Assembly (NCBI RefSeq): GCF_025060755.1
Contig: NZ_JANYUY010000061.1
Coordinates: 1 to 46,395 of the forward strand
Source: Paenibacillus doosanensis
Lineage (GTDB): Bacteria > Bacillota > Bacilli > Paenibacillales > NBRC-103111
DNA: 46,395 bases
Direction of reading: 5' to 3'
Position 1 is the first letter of the stretch. The number at the start of each line of letters is the position of its first letter. Position numbers and translations under genes: made by a program. A model generated the notes under the pieces. That model ran no database searches and was not told the origin of the DNA. It saw only the letters and a program-made list of their open reading frames with translations. Below are positions 1 to 9,136 of this stretch, piece after piece.

Positions 1-85
1 CTAAATGATCTTCAGGGATCCAATCGCTCAAATACATCGGAAACAATTCACCTTGTTCCGTGGAGTAAGATTTAAATTTTGCCAT
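1..85 (-). CDS. IS1182-like transposase, N-terminal fragment (cut by window edge)
   Basis: Reading leftwards from an ATG at 85-83, preceded by an AAAGGGTG ribosome binding site, the first 28 codons give a protein beginning MAKFKSYSTEQGELFP and continuing with a YLSDWIPEDHL-like stretch. This is the characteristic start of IS1182-type transposases, DDE enzymes that move their own insertion sequence. The rest lies outside the window. The AT-rich stretch to about 160, with the small inverted repeat GTTTCG/CGAAAC at 129-143 and a second GTTTCGTCG further right, is probably the untranslated end of the element; I cannot fix the terminal repeat. Family is recognised from the N-terminus only. Confidence 0.7.
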   Translation of the reverse strand, partial: MAKFKSYSTEQGELFPMYLSDWIPEDHL

Positions 86-226
86 AAACCACACACCCTT
101 TTTTACCAGATAAACAGATTACAGTTAAGTTTCGCGACGAAACTATGCTTTTCCTGTTTCGTCGGACAGACTCCTAAATGTCCGGTGAAAAATCGCAGGA
201 CGCGACGAACTCGCCGCCTTCCGAAA

Positions 227-265
227 AAAGGCAGGCCGGAATCATTATGTTCCAGCCTGCCTTTG
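227..265 (-). terminator. Rho-independent terminator of the ABC permease gene
   Basis: On the minus strand a stem AGGCAGGC(T)GGAA pairs with TTCC(G)GCCTGCCT around an 8-base loop and is followed by a run of T. It lies about 60 bases past the stop codon of the permease gene and fits as the end of that two-gene operon. Confidence 0.8.
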
Positions 266-323
266 TATTTGTCTTCGTGAACCGCCTTGATCAGAGCGTC
301 ACATTCGTTTCCTTCCCGCCAGT

Positions 324-2213
324 CTACTGAACGGCTTCCTTCAATTTTTTGACATAACCGGCGCGAATGAACAAGAAATAAACGATTTGAATCACCGTGA
401 ATGCGCCCAGCACGAGCGCCGACTCCTTGAACAGATTGACGCCGAACGTATTTTGCAGCGTATTCAGCGCCACGGCGCCATGGACAACGGCAACAACAAT
501 CGGCACGAAGAACAGCAGCCCGATCTGTACCGATACGATCCTCGACAACTCGCCCTCCGTTAGCCCCAGCTTCGTAATGGCGCGGTACTGCACGCAGTCC
601 TGAGGCAGATCGGCATACAGCCGGAAGTACAGGAAGCTGCCCGCGGCGACGAAGAATACGGCTCCAATGAACAGACCGGTTAACAAAATTTGTCCGAACG
701 ACTGATTATTTTCATGCACCGCATAGGCTCTGGAAATAAACTCGTATTGCTTTTCGCCGCCCTCCAGCAGCAGGTTCAGTTCCTTCGATACGGCCAAGGT
801 GCTCCGCCAATCCGTCACATCGTACACGAAAGAAGCGGAATCCTCCTGCGATGCGGGCATTGCTTGAAAGGCGGCGTCCGATATGACCGCTACGTCCGCA
901 TAGCCGAGCTGCTGCAGCCGAATCGGCATGACGCCGCTTTGCGTCACAGCGAATACGCTGCCGTCCTGCGATGCGATCTTCCCGGTTTGTTCGCGGGCTC
1001 GCCCGCCGAATCCCATATCGTCGGGATAAAACAACAGGGCGTCCTTATCCCCGACCACCGCGTTGTCATTCATCAAAAAGTTATATTCCGTCACGGATAC
1101 AAATTTATACGTTTTATTCGTCGCGGTATTTGCAGATGATTTTTTATGGATAACATACGGCTTATAATCGATCCCCGCATTCGCCAACGACTGCTCGATA
1201 AGCGCCGTCTGCTCCGCCTCGAGGCCGTTGCCGGAGTAAGATTCGTATTTCATGACGGGGAGCGCCTCGGACAGCTGGCCCGTAAACATGGACTTCATTC
1301 CGACCAGCGTGCCGATAGCGCAAAAGGACACTGTCGATATCATGGCCACCAGGAAAAACATCCGCGCGTTGTCCTTCATGCGGTAAGCAAGATCCGACAG
1401 CGTAACCAGGTTCGTGCGGCTGCGGTACAACTCCTGATTTCCCTTTAGCTTGCGGATGACATAAACACTCAGCTGCGTAAACAGGAAGTAGGTGCCTATG
1501 CTGACGATAACGGCCACAGGAAGCAGCGCAAACAGCACGAGTACGCCTTTGACGATAAAGGCCGCGGCATAGCCGACGGCAAGGAGTACAGCGGCAAGTA
1601 CGGCAAGCGGCGCGGAAGCTTTCGGCTCCGGTTTCGGCTTGGCCGTTCCTTTCAGCAGATCGATGAGCGAGCTGCTGCGCAGGATCATCGCGGTGAATAG
1701 CGAAATGAACAGAAACAGCAAAGTGAAGGCGGCAAAAGTCAGCAAAGCCGCTCTTATCGGCCAATAGAAAGCGAGCGGCTGCTCCAGCGTCAGCAGGGAG
1801 GTGCCCAGCATAAGAATGCCTTTGGACAGCAGCAATCCTGCGGCAATCCCTGCTGCAGTCGAGGCCAGACCGATCATGACATTTTCAAGAAACACCAGCC
1901 GTCTCAGCTGCAGACCCGACATCCCCAGCATCATGCCGATGCCGAATTCCTTTTTGCGCGATTTCAGGAAGGCGCTCATCGAATATAAAATAAAGAAGAA
2001 CGTAAATACATAAATAATGTATTGCGATACGTCCATGCTCGTCTTGGCGCCCTGGCCATAAGAGCCTTTATCGGAAAAGTTGAGGTCGGGGTGGAACGCG
2101 AGCATCGAGTAAACGAAGAAAATCATGACCGAAAACGCGCAGCTGAAAAAGTAGCCGGCGTACAGCCGCTTGTTGCGGATGACGTTCTTAAAGGCGAACT
2201 GACGAAAGTTCAT
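324..2213 (-). CDS. FtsX-like permease of a Bce-type ABC exporter
   Basis: Membrane subunit of an ABC transporter of the BceB/PsdB/YxdM type, a family that removes peptide antibiotics (bacitracin, lantibiotics) from the cell surface and senses them. The 629-residue protein has the family layout: an N-terminal helix (about 15-40), three helices with an FtsX-type region (about 65-185), paired helices (about 205-250), a helix near 285-305, a large extracellular domain (about 312-520), and three C-terminal helices (about 525-625). The length fits BceB proteins (around 620-660). Its start overlaps the upstream ATPase gene by 26 bases, so the two are translationally coupled. No BceR/BceS-like pair is seen nearby, so the substrate and regulator are unknown. 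Confidence 0.85.
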   Translation of the reverse strand: MNFRQFAFKNVIRNKRLYAGYFFSCAFSVMIFFVYSMLAFHPDLNFSDKGSYGQGAKTSMDVSQYIIYVFTFFFILYSMSAFLKSRKKEFGIGMMLGMSGLQLRRLVFLENVMIGLASTAAGIAAGLLLSKGILMLGTSLLTLEQPLAFYWPIRAALLTFAAFTLLFLFISLFTAMILRSSSLIDLLKGTAKPKPEPKASAPLAVLAAVLLAVGYAAAFIVKGVLVLFALLPVAVIVSIGTYFLFTQLSVYVIRKLKGNQELYRSRTNLVTLSDLAYRMKDNARMFFLVAMISTVSFCAIGTLVGMKSMFTGQLSEALPVMKYESYSGNGLEAEQTALIEQSLANAGIDYKPYVIHKKSSANTATNKTYKFVSVTEYNFLMNDNAVVGDKDALLFYPDDMGFGGRAREQTGKIASQDGSVFAVTQSGVMPIRLQQLGYADVAVISDAAFQAMPASQEDSASFVYDVTDWRSTLAVSKELNLLLEGGEKQYEFISRAYAVHENNQSFGQILLTGLFIGAVFFVAAGSFLYFRLYADLPQDCVQYRAITKLGLTEGELSRIVSVQIGLLFFVPIVVAVVHGAVALNTLQNTFGVNLFKESALVLGAFTVIQIVYFLFIRAGYVKKLKEAVQ

Positions 2214-2952
2214 CGGATGCCCCCCCTAAAGACGTAAGTACATTCATAATATCCTCGAAAAATTCCTTGCGGCTGTCCATCCGCTGCAGCTCCCGGTAAA
2301 GCATACCGTCTTTGATAAAAATAATCCGGTCGCAGTAGCTGGCCGCCTGGGCGTCATGCGTAACCATCATCATCGTTGCGCCGTCGTCCTTGTTCAGCTT
2401 TTGGAGCGTTTCCAGCACGTCCTTGGCCGCTTTGGAATCGAGATTGCCCGTAGGCTCGTCGGCCAAAATCAATTTGGGATCATGGACGAGGGCCCGGGCG
2501 ATTGCCGTGCGCTGGGATTGTCCCCCGGATATTTCATACGTGCGTTTATTCAATATATGAGAGATGCCGAGCTTGTCCGCGATCCGGTTCACCCGCCCGT
2601 CCTGTTCGGCGACGCTAATATTTTCCAATGTAAGGGGAAAAATAATATTTTCTTTGACGGTGAGCGTACTCAGCAGGTTGAAATCCTGGAAGACGAACCC
2701 GAGCTCCCGGCGCCGAAACAGCGCGAGCTGCCGCTTATTCAACCCGAACGCGGGCTTCCCGTCGATATACACCTCGCCGGCCGAGGGCTTGTCGATCGTC
2801 GAGATGACATTGAGCAGAGTCGTCTTCCCGCTGCCCGAGGGGCCCATAACTCCGACGAATTCGCCCTTCTTCACCGTAAAGTTAAGATCGGACAACGCCC
2901 GGTAATTTACCTTGCCTTCATAAACCTTGGAAACATTGCGAACTTCCAGCAT
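2188..2952 (-). CDS. ABC transporter ATP-binding protein, Bce type
   Basis: ATPase of the exporter encoded with the overlapping permease gene. The chosen ATG at 2952 starts MLEVRNVSKVYEGK and gives 254 residues; an upstream in-frame ATG at 3018 would add 22 residues with no homology, while 2952 has an AAGGAGT site upstream. Visible motifs: Walker A GPSGSGKTT (about 39-47), Q-loop FVFQDFN, signature ISGGQ, Walker B LILADEPTGNLDS, and switch histidine MVTHD. The pattern is that of the MacB/LolD/BceA class. The C-terminal tail past the nucleotide-binding domain is slightly longer than usual and covers the 26-base overlap with the permease. Biochemical substrate cannot be told from the ATPase. 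Confidence 0.9.
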   Translation of the reverse strand: MLEVRNVSKVYEGKVNYRALSDLNFTVKKGEFVGVMGPSGSGKTTLLNVISTIDKPSAGEVYIDGKPAFGLNKRQLALFRRRELGFVFQDFNLLSTLTVKENIIFPLTLENISVAEQDGRVNRIADKLGISHILNKRTYEISGGQSQRTAIARALVHDPKLILADEPTGNLDSKAAKDVLETLQKLNKDDGATMMMVTHDAQAASYCDRIIFIKDGMLYRELQRMDSRKEFFEDIMNVLTSLGGASDELSSVRL

Positions 2953-3186
2953 AATCAGCAAACACTCCTTTAAAGAATCTTTATCCACACAGTAACCGTT
3001 CGTGAAAAAAGAAACCATTGATTTCCCTTACGCCAATCTTTCAATTTTGTCATGTTGGAGGTCGGGGATTTCCGAATGGGGGTTGGAGATGGACGGGGGA
3101 GCTGGAAATTTGGAAGGAACTCATACTGTTTCATCCAGATTTGGACTCGGTGTAGTAGCCCGCTCAATGTATCCGTTTCAATAGCT

Positions 3187-4090
3187 AATATAGTGAATAC
3201 TATGAGTACAATAGCCGCGGGGATCATACACAGTGGAATAGCAACAGGCTTCCTGAAGTTAACGCCATGGATTACACATATGATGTATGGGATCAATTAA
3301 TATCCGCTACTAAAGACGGCAGAACGGTAACTTACAAGTATAATGGAGACGGGCTGTTATACGAGCGTATGGAAAACGGCCTGACAGAGCGTTACTACAG
3401 GAATATCTTCGGGCCAGATGGTATGATCCAAGTATGGGACGGTTTATTAGTGAGGATCCGTATGAAGGGGATATAAACAATCCGCTGAGTTTGAATTTGT
3501 ATACGTACTGCCACAAGTCACCTCTTGGATGTGTTGATCCGAGGGGACACTATGATGAAATTTTGGATCAGTATGTTACAAGGGCGGCGGATGTACAGAG
3601 AATAATTGAACTGACCGATGCTTTGGATCATGGCGATGCAACCGTAAAAGTAACGCTTCTAGCGAAGCTGATGCGATAAGGTTCAGTTATCGATCATCGA
3701 TTCCAACAAGTAGATGGAACAGTGATTGGTTTGGAAGGGTCTCAGTCCATGAACTTGGTAACAAAGTTCATTATGATGAGCTAATGAGGCAAAGGGGCAA
3801 GAACTTCCGAGCGCTTTACAAAGGCAATTCCCCAAAACTGAGTTTGAGTTTACACCGAGGGGGGCAAAAGGGGCTGATGTAAGGGTAACAGGCGGTAAAT
3901 ACCCTTCCGAGTACCCGGTTTTCAACTTGGGAAGCAGATAACGATTATGGAGATTTTAAACCTCGATCAGCATCCGGTGAAAAGACATTTGATAGGGATG
4001 TAGCTCGTGGTAAACTCCCGTCTAATACCCAAGCCTTTACAGACTCTGGGCGATGTGAGCAAACGTGCTTGTATTTTATTTTTTATACGG
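3187..4090 (+). pseudogene. Degenerate Rhs/YD-repeat toxin gene
   Basis: Successive frames carry pieces of one Rhs/WapA-like polymorphic toxin. At about 3187-3430 is YD-repeat sequence (MDYTYDVWDQLISATKDG, then TVTYKYNGDGLLYERM). At 3434-3545 the hallmark Rhs core end appears in another frame (GRFISEDPYEGDINNPLSLN, then YTYCH and VDPRGH). The shell sequence normally between these two is missing, so there is an internal deletion. After a variable segment, 3795-3933 reads QFPKTEFEFTPRGAKGADVR, then KYPSEYP, and after a further shift 3925-4080 reads TWEADNDYGDFKPRSASGEK, resembling a C-terminal nuclease-type toxin tip. At least three frame breaks and one deletion make it non-functional. No immunity gene is recognised downstream. 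Confidence 0.75.
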
Positions 4091-4112
4091 TATAGCTGGT
4101 TAATTAGGACCT

Positions 4113-4649
4113 TTAAAATGTGATTTCCTTGCCGTCACTTAAATACCCCTTAATTTCAATTTTTTCAAGATGATACTTACTTAACTTATCAGGTATAACA
4201 TACCAAATAATATAATCTTTGTTGGTTTTTATTATATTCGCATCATTTATTTGAATATTTCCTCCATCGCTATATTTCACAGTAACACGCTCAATATTCT
4301 TTCTATTGGTAGTTCCATAAAACATTTTAAAATGATCTTCACTGCCACGATTCGATTCGATATACGATACATTTATGTTCGCTTCATTAGGACGTTCAAG
4401 TGTACCATCCTTTAACTCTAACGATAATTTTTCTTCTTTTTTGCTGAAAAATGCTGAGTTTAACCCTTTTTCAGTTTCATAAAAGGCTATAACTCCTTTT
4501 GAAGAATTTTGAGTGGAAATTAGTTCCTTAAAAGTTATTTCTTCTTTTTTAATCTCGGTTTCTATGTTGGTGGAAGAAGATACGTGGTTACTATTACAAC
4601 TTGTGATAATTAAAACTATAGTCATTAACAGTACATATATTTTAATCAT
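4113..4649 (-). CDS. Predicted lipoprotein of unknown function
   Basis: A 178-residue protein with a lipoprotein signal: MIKIYVLLMTIVLIITSCNS, with the cysteine of a lipobox (ITSC) near residue 18. The ATG at 4649 is preferred because AAGAGGT lies just upstream; a longer start at 4724 would put a non-signal extension before the lipobox. The mature part is hydrophilic, rich in Lys, Glu and Asn, and probably beta-rich; I do not recognise the family. It is AT-rich like the next three genes, convergent with the Rhs remnant and divergent from the exported protein at 4878. It may be acquired DNA. Confidence 0.7.
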   Translation of the reverse strand: MIKIYVLLMTIVLIITSCNSNHVSSSTNIETEIKKEEITFKELISTQNSSKGVIAFYETEKGLNSAFFSKKEEKLSLELKDGTLERPNEANINVSYIESNRGSEDHFKMFYGTTNRKNIERVTVKYSDGGNIQINDANIIKTNKDYIIWYVIPDKLSKYHLEKIEIKGYLSDGKEITF

Positions 4650-4877
4650 CCTTATCAACCTCTTTTCTGCAATTTTTTTCGATTTTAGCTTGCACACTAA
4701 TAGCTGCTGAAAAATAAAAAGCATTTTAACAAAGTAATAAGTGTGTATTTTAGTTTACACCATTTATTAGGAATATTCAATTTTTTTCCAAAAAAGTATG
4801 TACAAAATAAAAAAAATGTGATAAATATAGTATTACTGAGGCGCCCAGTAAATAAAAGGAAAAGGTGGTAAAATTAG

Positions 4878-5744
4878 TTGAGTAAAAAAATCTTACCAGT
4901 GATCGCTGCATTAGCCCTCGTCGCTTCTGGCTCCTCCGTATTTGCTGCTTCTCCAAGTGGTGAATCTGTTGAACTTACATCTGAAGATGTTAAGTTTGGT
5001 AAAATGTTAAATTTTAATGATGAAGACTTGAAAGATGCGCAAGCTAAACAATTTGTTTTGGAAACAAAACAACGTCATGACAAAATTCTGGACAAGTATG
5101 CAAAGATCAAAAATGATCCTGATTTCGAAATTATTGCGGATAACGGGAACGGCCTTTTCGCGTATACATATTCTAAAAGCGTGAAGACCGCAGAGGATAA
5201 GGACCGTTTCTTTAAAAAGGTTAAATCATTTAAAGGTCAATCCCAAACAGTCGATGCGATTACTAAGAAGTATAGATTTAACAGCTCTAATGGATATATT
5301 GAAACATACTTTAGCGATACGGTAAGTGATACTGACTTTGGAAGCCCTGAAAAGCTTACTGCTGATGGAGGAGGAACCATTCAATGGTTCGCTCAAACAT
5401 CTGGGGTTAGTGATTGGGATGCACTTGCTTCAATTAAAGATGTTTTTAAAATTGATTATGATTCAGTTCAATCAACTTCTAGTATTACAGTTGGTGGCAG
5501 TGTAGGTACGACCACAAGTGGGAACGGCAGTGTTACTGCGGGTAGTACTGTATCCACTACGACTGCAACTATTACGATTGATTGGCCTAGCAAAGGACCA
5601 TACCATTATTATGATAAATCGTATGGCACCATTCAGGTAAGTGCTCCCAATATAACAAAGTATACTCATGAATCTACAAATGTAGCAACTGTCGCGGGAA
5701 GCAATATCGCTAGCATGGCGAGTGATTACACAAGCATTTGGTAA
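4878..5744 (+). CDS. Exported protein with Ser/Thr/Gly-rich C-terminal region, unknown
   Basis: A 288-residue protein starting at TTG (4878) behind AAAGGTGG. It has a clear Sec signal peptide: MSKK, a hydrophobic core ILPVIAALALVASGSSV, and a probable signal peptidase I site after VFA-A (about residue 23). The mature part begins with a charged helical region (about 35-110), then mixed sequence, then a low-complexity Ser/Thr/Gly tract (about 195-235), and ends in an aromatic segment with a terminal Trp. No cysteine was seen. No family recognised. It is the first gene of an AT-rich group with a membrane-anchored protein and a subtilase; a role as secreted substrate of that protease is inference only. 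Confidence 0.7.
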   Translation: MSKKILPVIAALALVASGSSVFAASPSGESVELTSEDVKFGKMLNFNDEDLKDAQAKQFVLETKQRHDKILDKYAKIKNDPDFEIIADNGNGLFAYTYSKSVKTAEDKDRFFKKVKSFKGQSQTVDAITKKYRFNSSNGYIETYFSDTVSDTDFGSPEKLTADGGGTIQWFAQTSGVSDWDALASIKDVFKIDYDSVQSTSSITVGGSVGTTTSGNGSVTAGSTVSTTTATITIDWPSKGPYHYYDKSYGTIQVSAPNITKYTHESTNVATVAGSNIASMASDYTSIW

Positions 5745-5768
5745 ATAATTAAATAAAACTTTTATTTC

Positions 5769-5806
5769 GTTATAACTTATTGCTAGTAATAGCAATAAGT
5801 TATAAC
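5769..5806. terminator. Long perfect hairpin between the exported-protein gene and the 604-residue gene
   Basis: Perfect inverted repeat with 17-base arms (5769-5785 and 5790-5806) and the 4-base loop GTAA, starting 25 bases after a stop codon. It is followed by CTTTATT, a weak T-run. It may act as a terminator or attenuator lowering expression of the downstream membrane protein and protease relative to the exported protein, or as an mRNA stabiliser. The next ribosome binding site (AGGAG, 5814-5818) lies 8 bases beyond it. Confidence 0.6.
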
Positions 5807-5829
5807 CTTTATTAGGAGTGTTTCCGGAA

Positions 5830-7644
5830 ATGAAAGCATATGTTATTGTTTCACTTTTGATTTTATCGTTAATTTGTTTATTAGTAGTACTGCCTAAAAT
5901 CAGCGAAAAAAGTACTCAAACTTCAGTTGGTAATTCGAGGACACATTTGGATATTAATAAGATCGATAAAGGAATATTTACGATTCCTCTTATCCATCAA
6001 TCTTTAAAAAAGTCTTATTACTCCAATCAAGAGCCAATACAATTTAGTTCTGTAGGGTTATTGAATCCTAATCCCGATCTTTATAATTTATATTGGAGTA
6101 TTAATAATATTCAAAAGATGGGGTTAGATAAAAAAGAATTAGCGAAATATATAAAATATTTACCAGATTCTGAAAAAAGCACAGCATATCCAGAGTTGCT
6201 TAAAATTAATTATATTACAGGGATTTACAAAGCCCTTGATTTCAACGATTATGACAAACAACATTATTTAAAAATTTTAATGAAACACTATGATGTTGAT
6301 ATGGGTTTATTCTATTTTGATAAAAAAGATGACCCATTAGGTAGTAAACTAGGAGCAACAATGGAGGCACTGGACGTTTTTGAAAGTCTAGATCAAAACA
6401 ATCCTTACAGGGAAGAAATGTTAGAAAAGAATCTAATGCTCTTAAACGACGATAAGTATTTTGAATCAACTAACGTATATGATTCTCTAAGCTCCGGGGC
6501 TGTCATTATTTCAATTATTAAAAAGTTGGGATACCATTCAGAGGATTTAAATAATAAAATGAAGGACAGAATGGAGTGGGTATCATATATAAATAATAAT
6601 TTGACAACCCTTTTAAAAAAGGGAGAACTGGGTTCATTTTTATATTTAAGGAATATAAAGTCGGTTAACGATTTCTTTGGATTACCACTTACTATTTCTA
6701 AAGAGAACTTAGATCTGGTTTCGAATGCACCGATTCAACAAATCGAGCCTCAATTGTATAATTTTGTTATTGAAATCTATGATGCGGTTGGCAGTTCTGA
6801 TTATCCTTATTTGGCTGAATATAAAGCGTATATAGAACAGTCTATGTTAAGTGGATTTAATAAAGGACATGTTGTTACTGAGAATGTTGAGGATAATTAT
6901 TATGGACTTGTTCTATCCAAAGATTTTCAATACAAATTTGATGAGGAGCGTATTCATCAAAATTTAAATCTTTGGTACATACGTAATGTCGAAGAAAATT
7001 CCAACATTACAGATTATGCGAAATTAAGGCAAATTTATTTTTTATTACTAAGTAATAAGTTGCTGAATGTTTCAGAAATCAATGCGAATCTTATTTCGAA
7101 AAGCGTAATTAATTATTTGTCTGGATTAGATCTTAACGATAGGTTGAATCTTACAGGAAAGACGCTTAACAGTTATGAAGTAGGTTTGAAGATTTTTGAT
7201 TTATTAAATGTTAAGGTTCCAGACACGATAAAAAAAAATGGGACGCTCCTAATCAATCAATTGGATCAAGATGGAGAGATTTATAAATCGATTAGTGTTG
7301 TGAAACTATATAACACAATGAGTTTAATAAATTACAACAATAAAATGCAGCGATCTAATATAACAACTAAAATAAGCGAAACTTTGAATTCACTTTATAC
7401 TCAGGGTGGCTACAAATCGAAAGTTTCGGAGGAAGTATTACCTTCTATAGTTTTTACCTACGAAGCAGCACTTTTAAAGAAAAGCATAAATACATTGGAT
7501 GTAGGTGAGATCAATGGATACAAGAATTTTTTAACCTCCGAAATTACCAAGGATCTGATTCTAGGTTATAGTAATAAATCTAAGAGTCTAGATTTAAGGT
7601 CTTTATATTATGGCTGTTTATTAAGTACACTTTATAAATCATAG
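5830..7644 (+). CDS. Membrane-anchored extracellular protein of unknown function (helical)
   Basis: A 604-residue protein with one N-terminal transmembrane anchor (about residues 3-24, AYVIVSLLILSLICLLVV) and a long, largely helical outside part. The start is the ATG at 5830; AGGAG at 5814-5818 lies 11 bases upstream, whereas the GTG at 5818 overlaps that site. Stretches such as HYDVDMGLFYF followed by LGATMEALDVFESL, and later similar helix pairs, look like an alpha/alpha-toroid repeat protein, but this is an impression, not a match. It sits between the exported protein and a membrane-anchored subtilase in the same orientation and base composition, so the three probably work together at the cell surface. 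Confidence 0.65.
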   Translation: MKAYVIVSLLILSLICLLVVLPKISEKSTQTSVGNSRTHLDINKIDKGIFTIPLIHQSLKKSYYSNQEPIQFSSVGLLNPNPDLYNLYWSINNIQKMGLDKKELAKYIKYLPDSEKSTAYPELLKINYITGIYKALDFNDYDKQHYLKILMKHYDVDMGLFYFDKKDDPLGSKLGATMEALDVFESLDQNNPYREEMLEKNLMLLNDDKYFESTNVYDSLSSGAVIISIIKKLGYHSEDLNNKMKDRMEWVSYINNNLTTLLKKGELGSFLYLRNIKSVNDFFGLPLTISKENLDLVSNAPIQQIEPQLYNFVIEIYDAVGSSDYPYLAEYKAYIEQSMLSGFNKGHVVTENVEDNYYGLVLSKDFQYKFDEERIHQNLNLWYIRNVEENSNITDYAKLRQIYFLLLSNKLLNVSEINANLISKSVINYLSGLDLNDRLNLTGKTLNSYEVGLKIFDLLNVKVPDTIKKNGTLLINQLDQDGEIYKSISVVKLYNTMSLINYNNKMQRSNITTKISETLNSLYTQGGYKSKVSEEVLPSIVFTYEAALLKKSINTLDVGEINGYKNFLTSEITKDLILGYSNKSKSLDLRSLYYGCLLSTLYKS

Positions 7645-7673
7645 CCATTTTGATTGAGAGGTTTTGTAATGGG

Positions 7674-8681
7674 ATGTTAATATCCAAAGTTATCCTATGT
7701 GTAAAAAAGTTTGCACTATTGTCTCTATTAATATGTTTATTGGCATTGTTAGTAATCCAAGAAGGAAAAACATATGATATCGATAAATTGCATGTAACAG
7801 CCCAAGGATTGGATATAAAGAAATACTTAGGTCTATATGACATGGAATACAGAAACCTTTCAGGAAATGGTGTCACAATTGCCATTATTGATTCGGGAGT
7901 GCAGCAGCATAATGACTTGTCTGGAAGCAGAATAATTAAATTCGTAGATTTTGTAAACAAAAAAATTGAATCGTATGATGATAACGGCCATGGTACTTTC
8001 ATCGCGGGCATCATCGGGGCAAATGGCAAATTAGTCGGTATTGCACCGAATTCAAAATTTGTTGTATTAAAAGCCTTAGATCGGGAAGGAAAAACAACTT
8101 ATGAAAGACTAGAGGAAAGTCTCGAATGGATAATAAATAACCAAATTAAATATGGTATCAAAATAGTAAATTTATCACTAGGTATCGATAACTTCCATCC
8201 AAATAACAATGATTCTTTGTACAAGTTGTTTTATAAAATGAAACAAATGGGGGTCTTGGTAATATGCTCTGCAGGAAATAGTGGTCCCGAAAAAAATACT
8301 ATTGTTTACCCCGCTGAAAGCAGCGACGTTATCACCGTAGGATCCGTAAACAATAAGATGACCTACGATTACGAAGATGATACAATCATGTATACTTCCA
8401 GTAGAGGGGATTCTAGTGGGGCTAGAAGCTACCTATGCAAACCTGATATTGTTACTTTTGGCGCGGACATATTTAGTTTAAGTTATAAAGACAAAGGGTC
8501 TTATGAAACACTTTCTGGAACCTCATTTTCGACTGCAATAGTTTCAGGTCTTAGTGCTGTATTGATGGAGAAATATCCCGATATGAATAATTTATTCATT
8601 GAGAACCTATTGAGAAGTAGCACCATTCCTCTAAAAAGCCAGAATTGTTTCGAGCAAGGAAGAGGATCGATCAAGATGTGA
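7674..8681 (+). CDS. Membrane-anchored subtilisin-like serine protease (S8), C-terminus possibly cut
   Basis: Serine peptidase of the subtilase family. Taking the ATG at 7674 (a TTG at 7650 is also possible; GAGAGG at 7656 suits 7674), the 335-residue protein has one N-terminal hydrophobic anchor (about 8-28), a short linker without an obvious long propeptide, and the catalytic triad: Asp73 in AIIDSGV, His106 in NGHGTFIAG, Ser284 in SGTSFSTAIVSG, with the oxyanion Asn in SAGNSGP. It therefore looks catalytically complete. The protein stops right after GRGSIKM, where subtilases normally continue some residues, and the DNA then turns into transposase sequence in the same frame, so the last residues may have been replaced. 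It is the last gene of the AT-rich group. Confidence 0.85.
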   Translation: MLISKVILCVKKFALLSLLICLLALLVIQEGKTYDIDKLHVTAQGLDIKKYLGLYDMEYRNLSGNGVTIAIIDSGVQQHNDLSGSRIIKFVDFVNKKIESYDDNGHGTFIAGIIGANGKLVGIAPNSKFVVLKALDREGKTTYERLEESLEWIINNQIKYGIKIVNLSLGIDNFHPNNNDSLYKLFYKMKQMGVLVICSAGNSGPEKNTIVYPAESSDVITVGSVNNKMTYDYEDDTIMYTSSRGDSSGARSYLCKPDIVTFGADIFSLSYKDKGSYETLSGTSFSTAIVSGLSAVLMEKYPDMNNLFIENLLRSSTIPLKSQNCFEQGRGSIKM

Positions 8682-9136
8682 TTGGGTTTAAATGGAATAA
8701 ACGTAAAAAGGTTTGCGGAACCCTACTCTCCAGAATCAACCGGTAAGGTCGAGCGATCTAACCGAGTCGTCGACTCTTTCCTAAGCGAGGCCGCGCTCGA
8801 GAAGCCGAAGACGCTCGAGCGGCTGAACGAACTGTTTCAAGTCTGGTTGTCGGAGTGCTACCAGAACAAGCCGCATTCTGCGTTAGAGAAAAAGTTAAGC
8901 CCGGAAACCGCCTACCGCAGCGACAAGAAAGCGTTTCGGTTCCTGGATCCGGACGTGCTAGCGAACGCCTTTCTGCACTGTGAGACGCGCAAGGTACACG
9001 TCCGGCTGTATCAGCTTCATGGATCGCAAATACGAAGTCGGTCTGCCCTTCATCGGCTGCACGGTGGATGTGGTGTTCGACCCGGCAGATATCTCGGAGC
9101 TTACGATCGAGTACGAAGGCCAGTATTTTGTGTAAA
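8682..9136 (+). pseudogene. DDE transposase remnant (integrase core end plus Mu-type C-terminal domain)
   Basis: The reading frame directly after the protease stop codon encodes the end of an rve-type transposase: PYSPESTGKVERSNRVVDSF, then LNELFQVWLSECYQNKPHSAL and LSPETAYRSD, which includes the Glu of a DDE site (KVE). After the codons for ETRKV (about 8996) the frame is lost; the correct continuation (CISFMDRKYEVGLPFIG, then VDVVFDPADISEL) is in another frame up to TAA at 9134-9136. The first two thirds of the gene and the left end of the element are missing. It is GC-richer than the preceding protease gene, marking a recombination junction. Confidence 0.8.

Noticed and set aside
5-280. 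Plus-strand open frame of 91 codons at the left edge
   Set aside because: It runs antisense through the IS1182-like transposase start and the terminator of the permease operon; no ribosome binding site.
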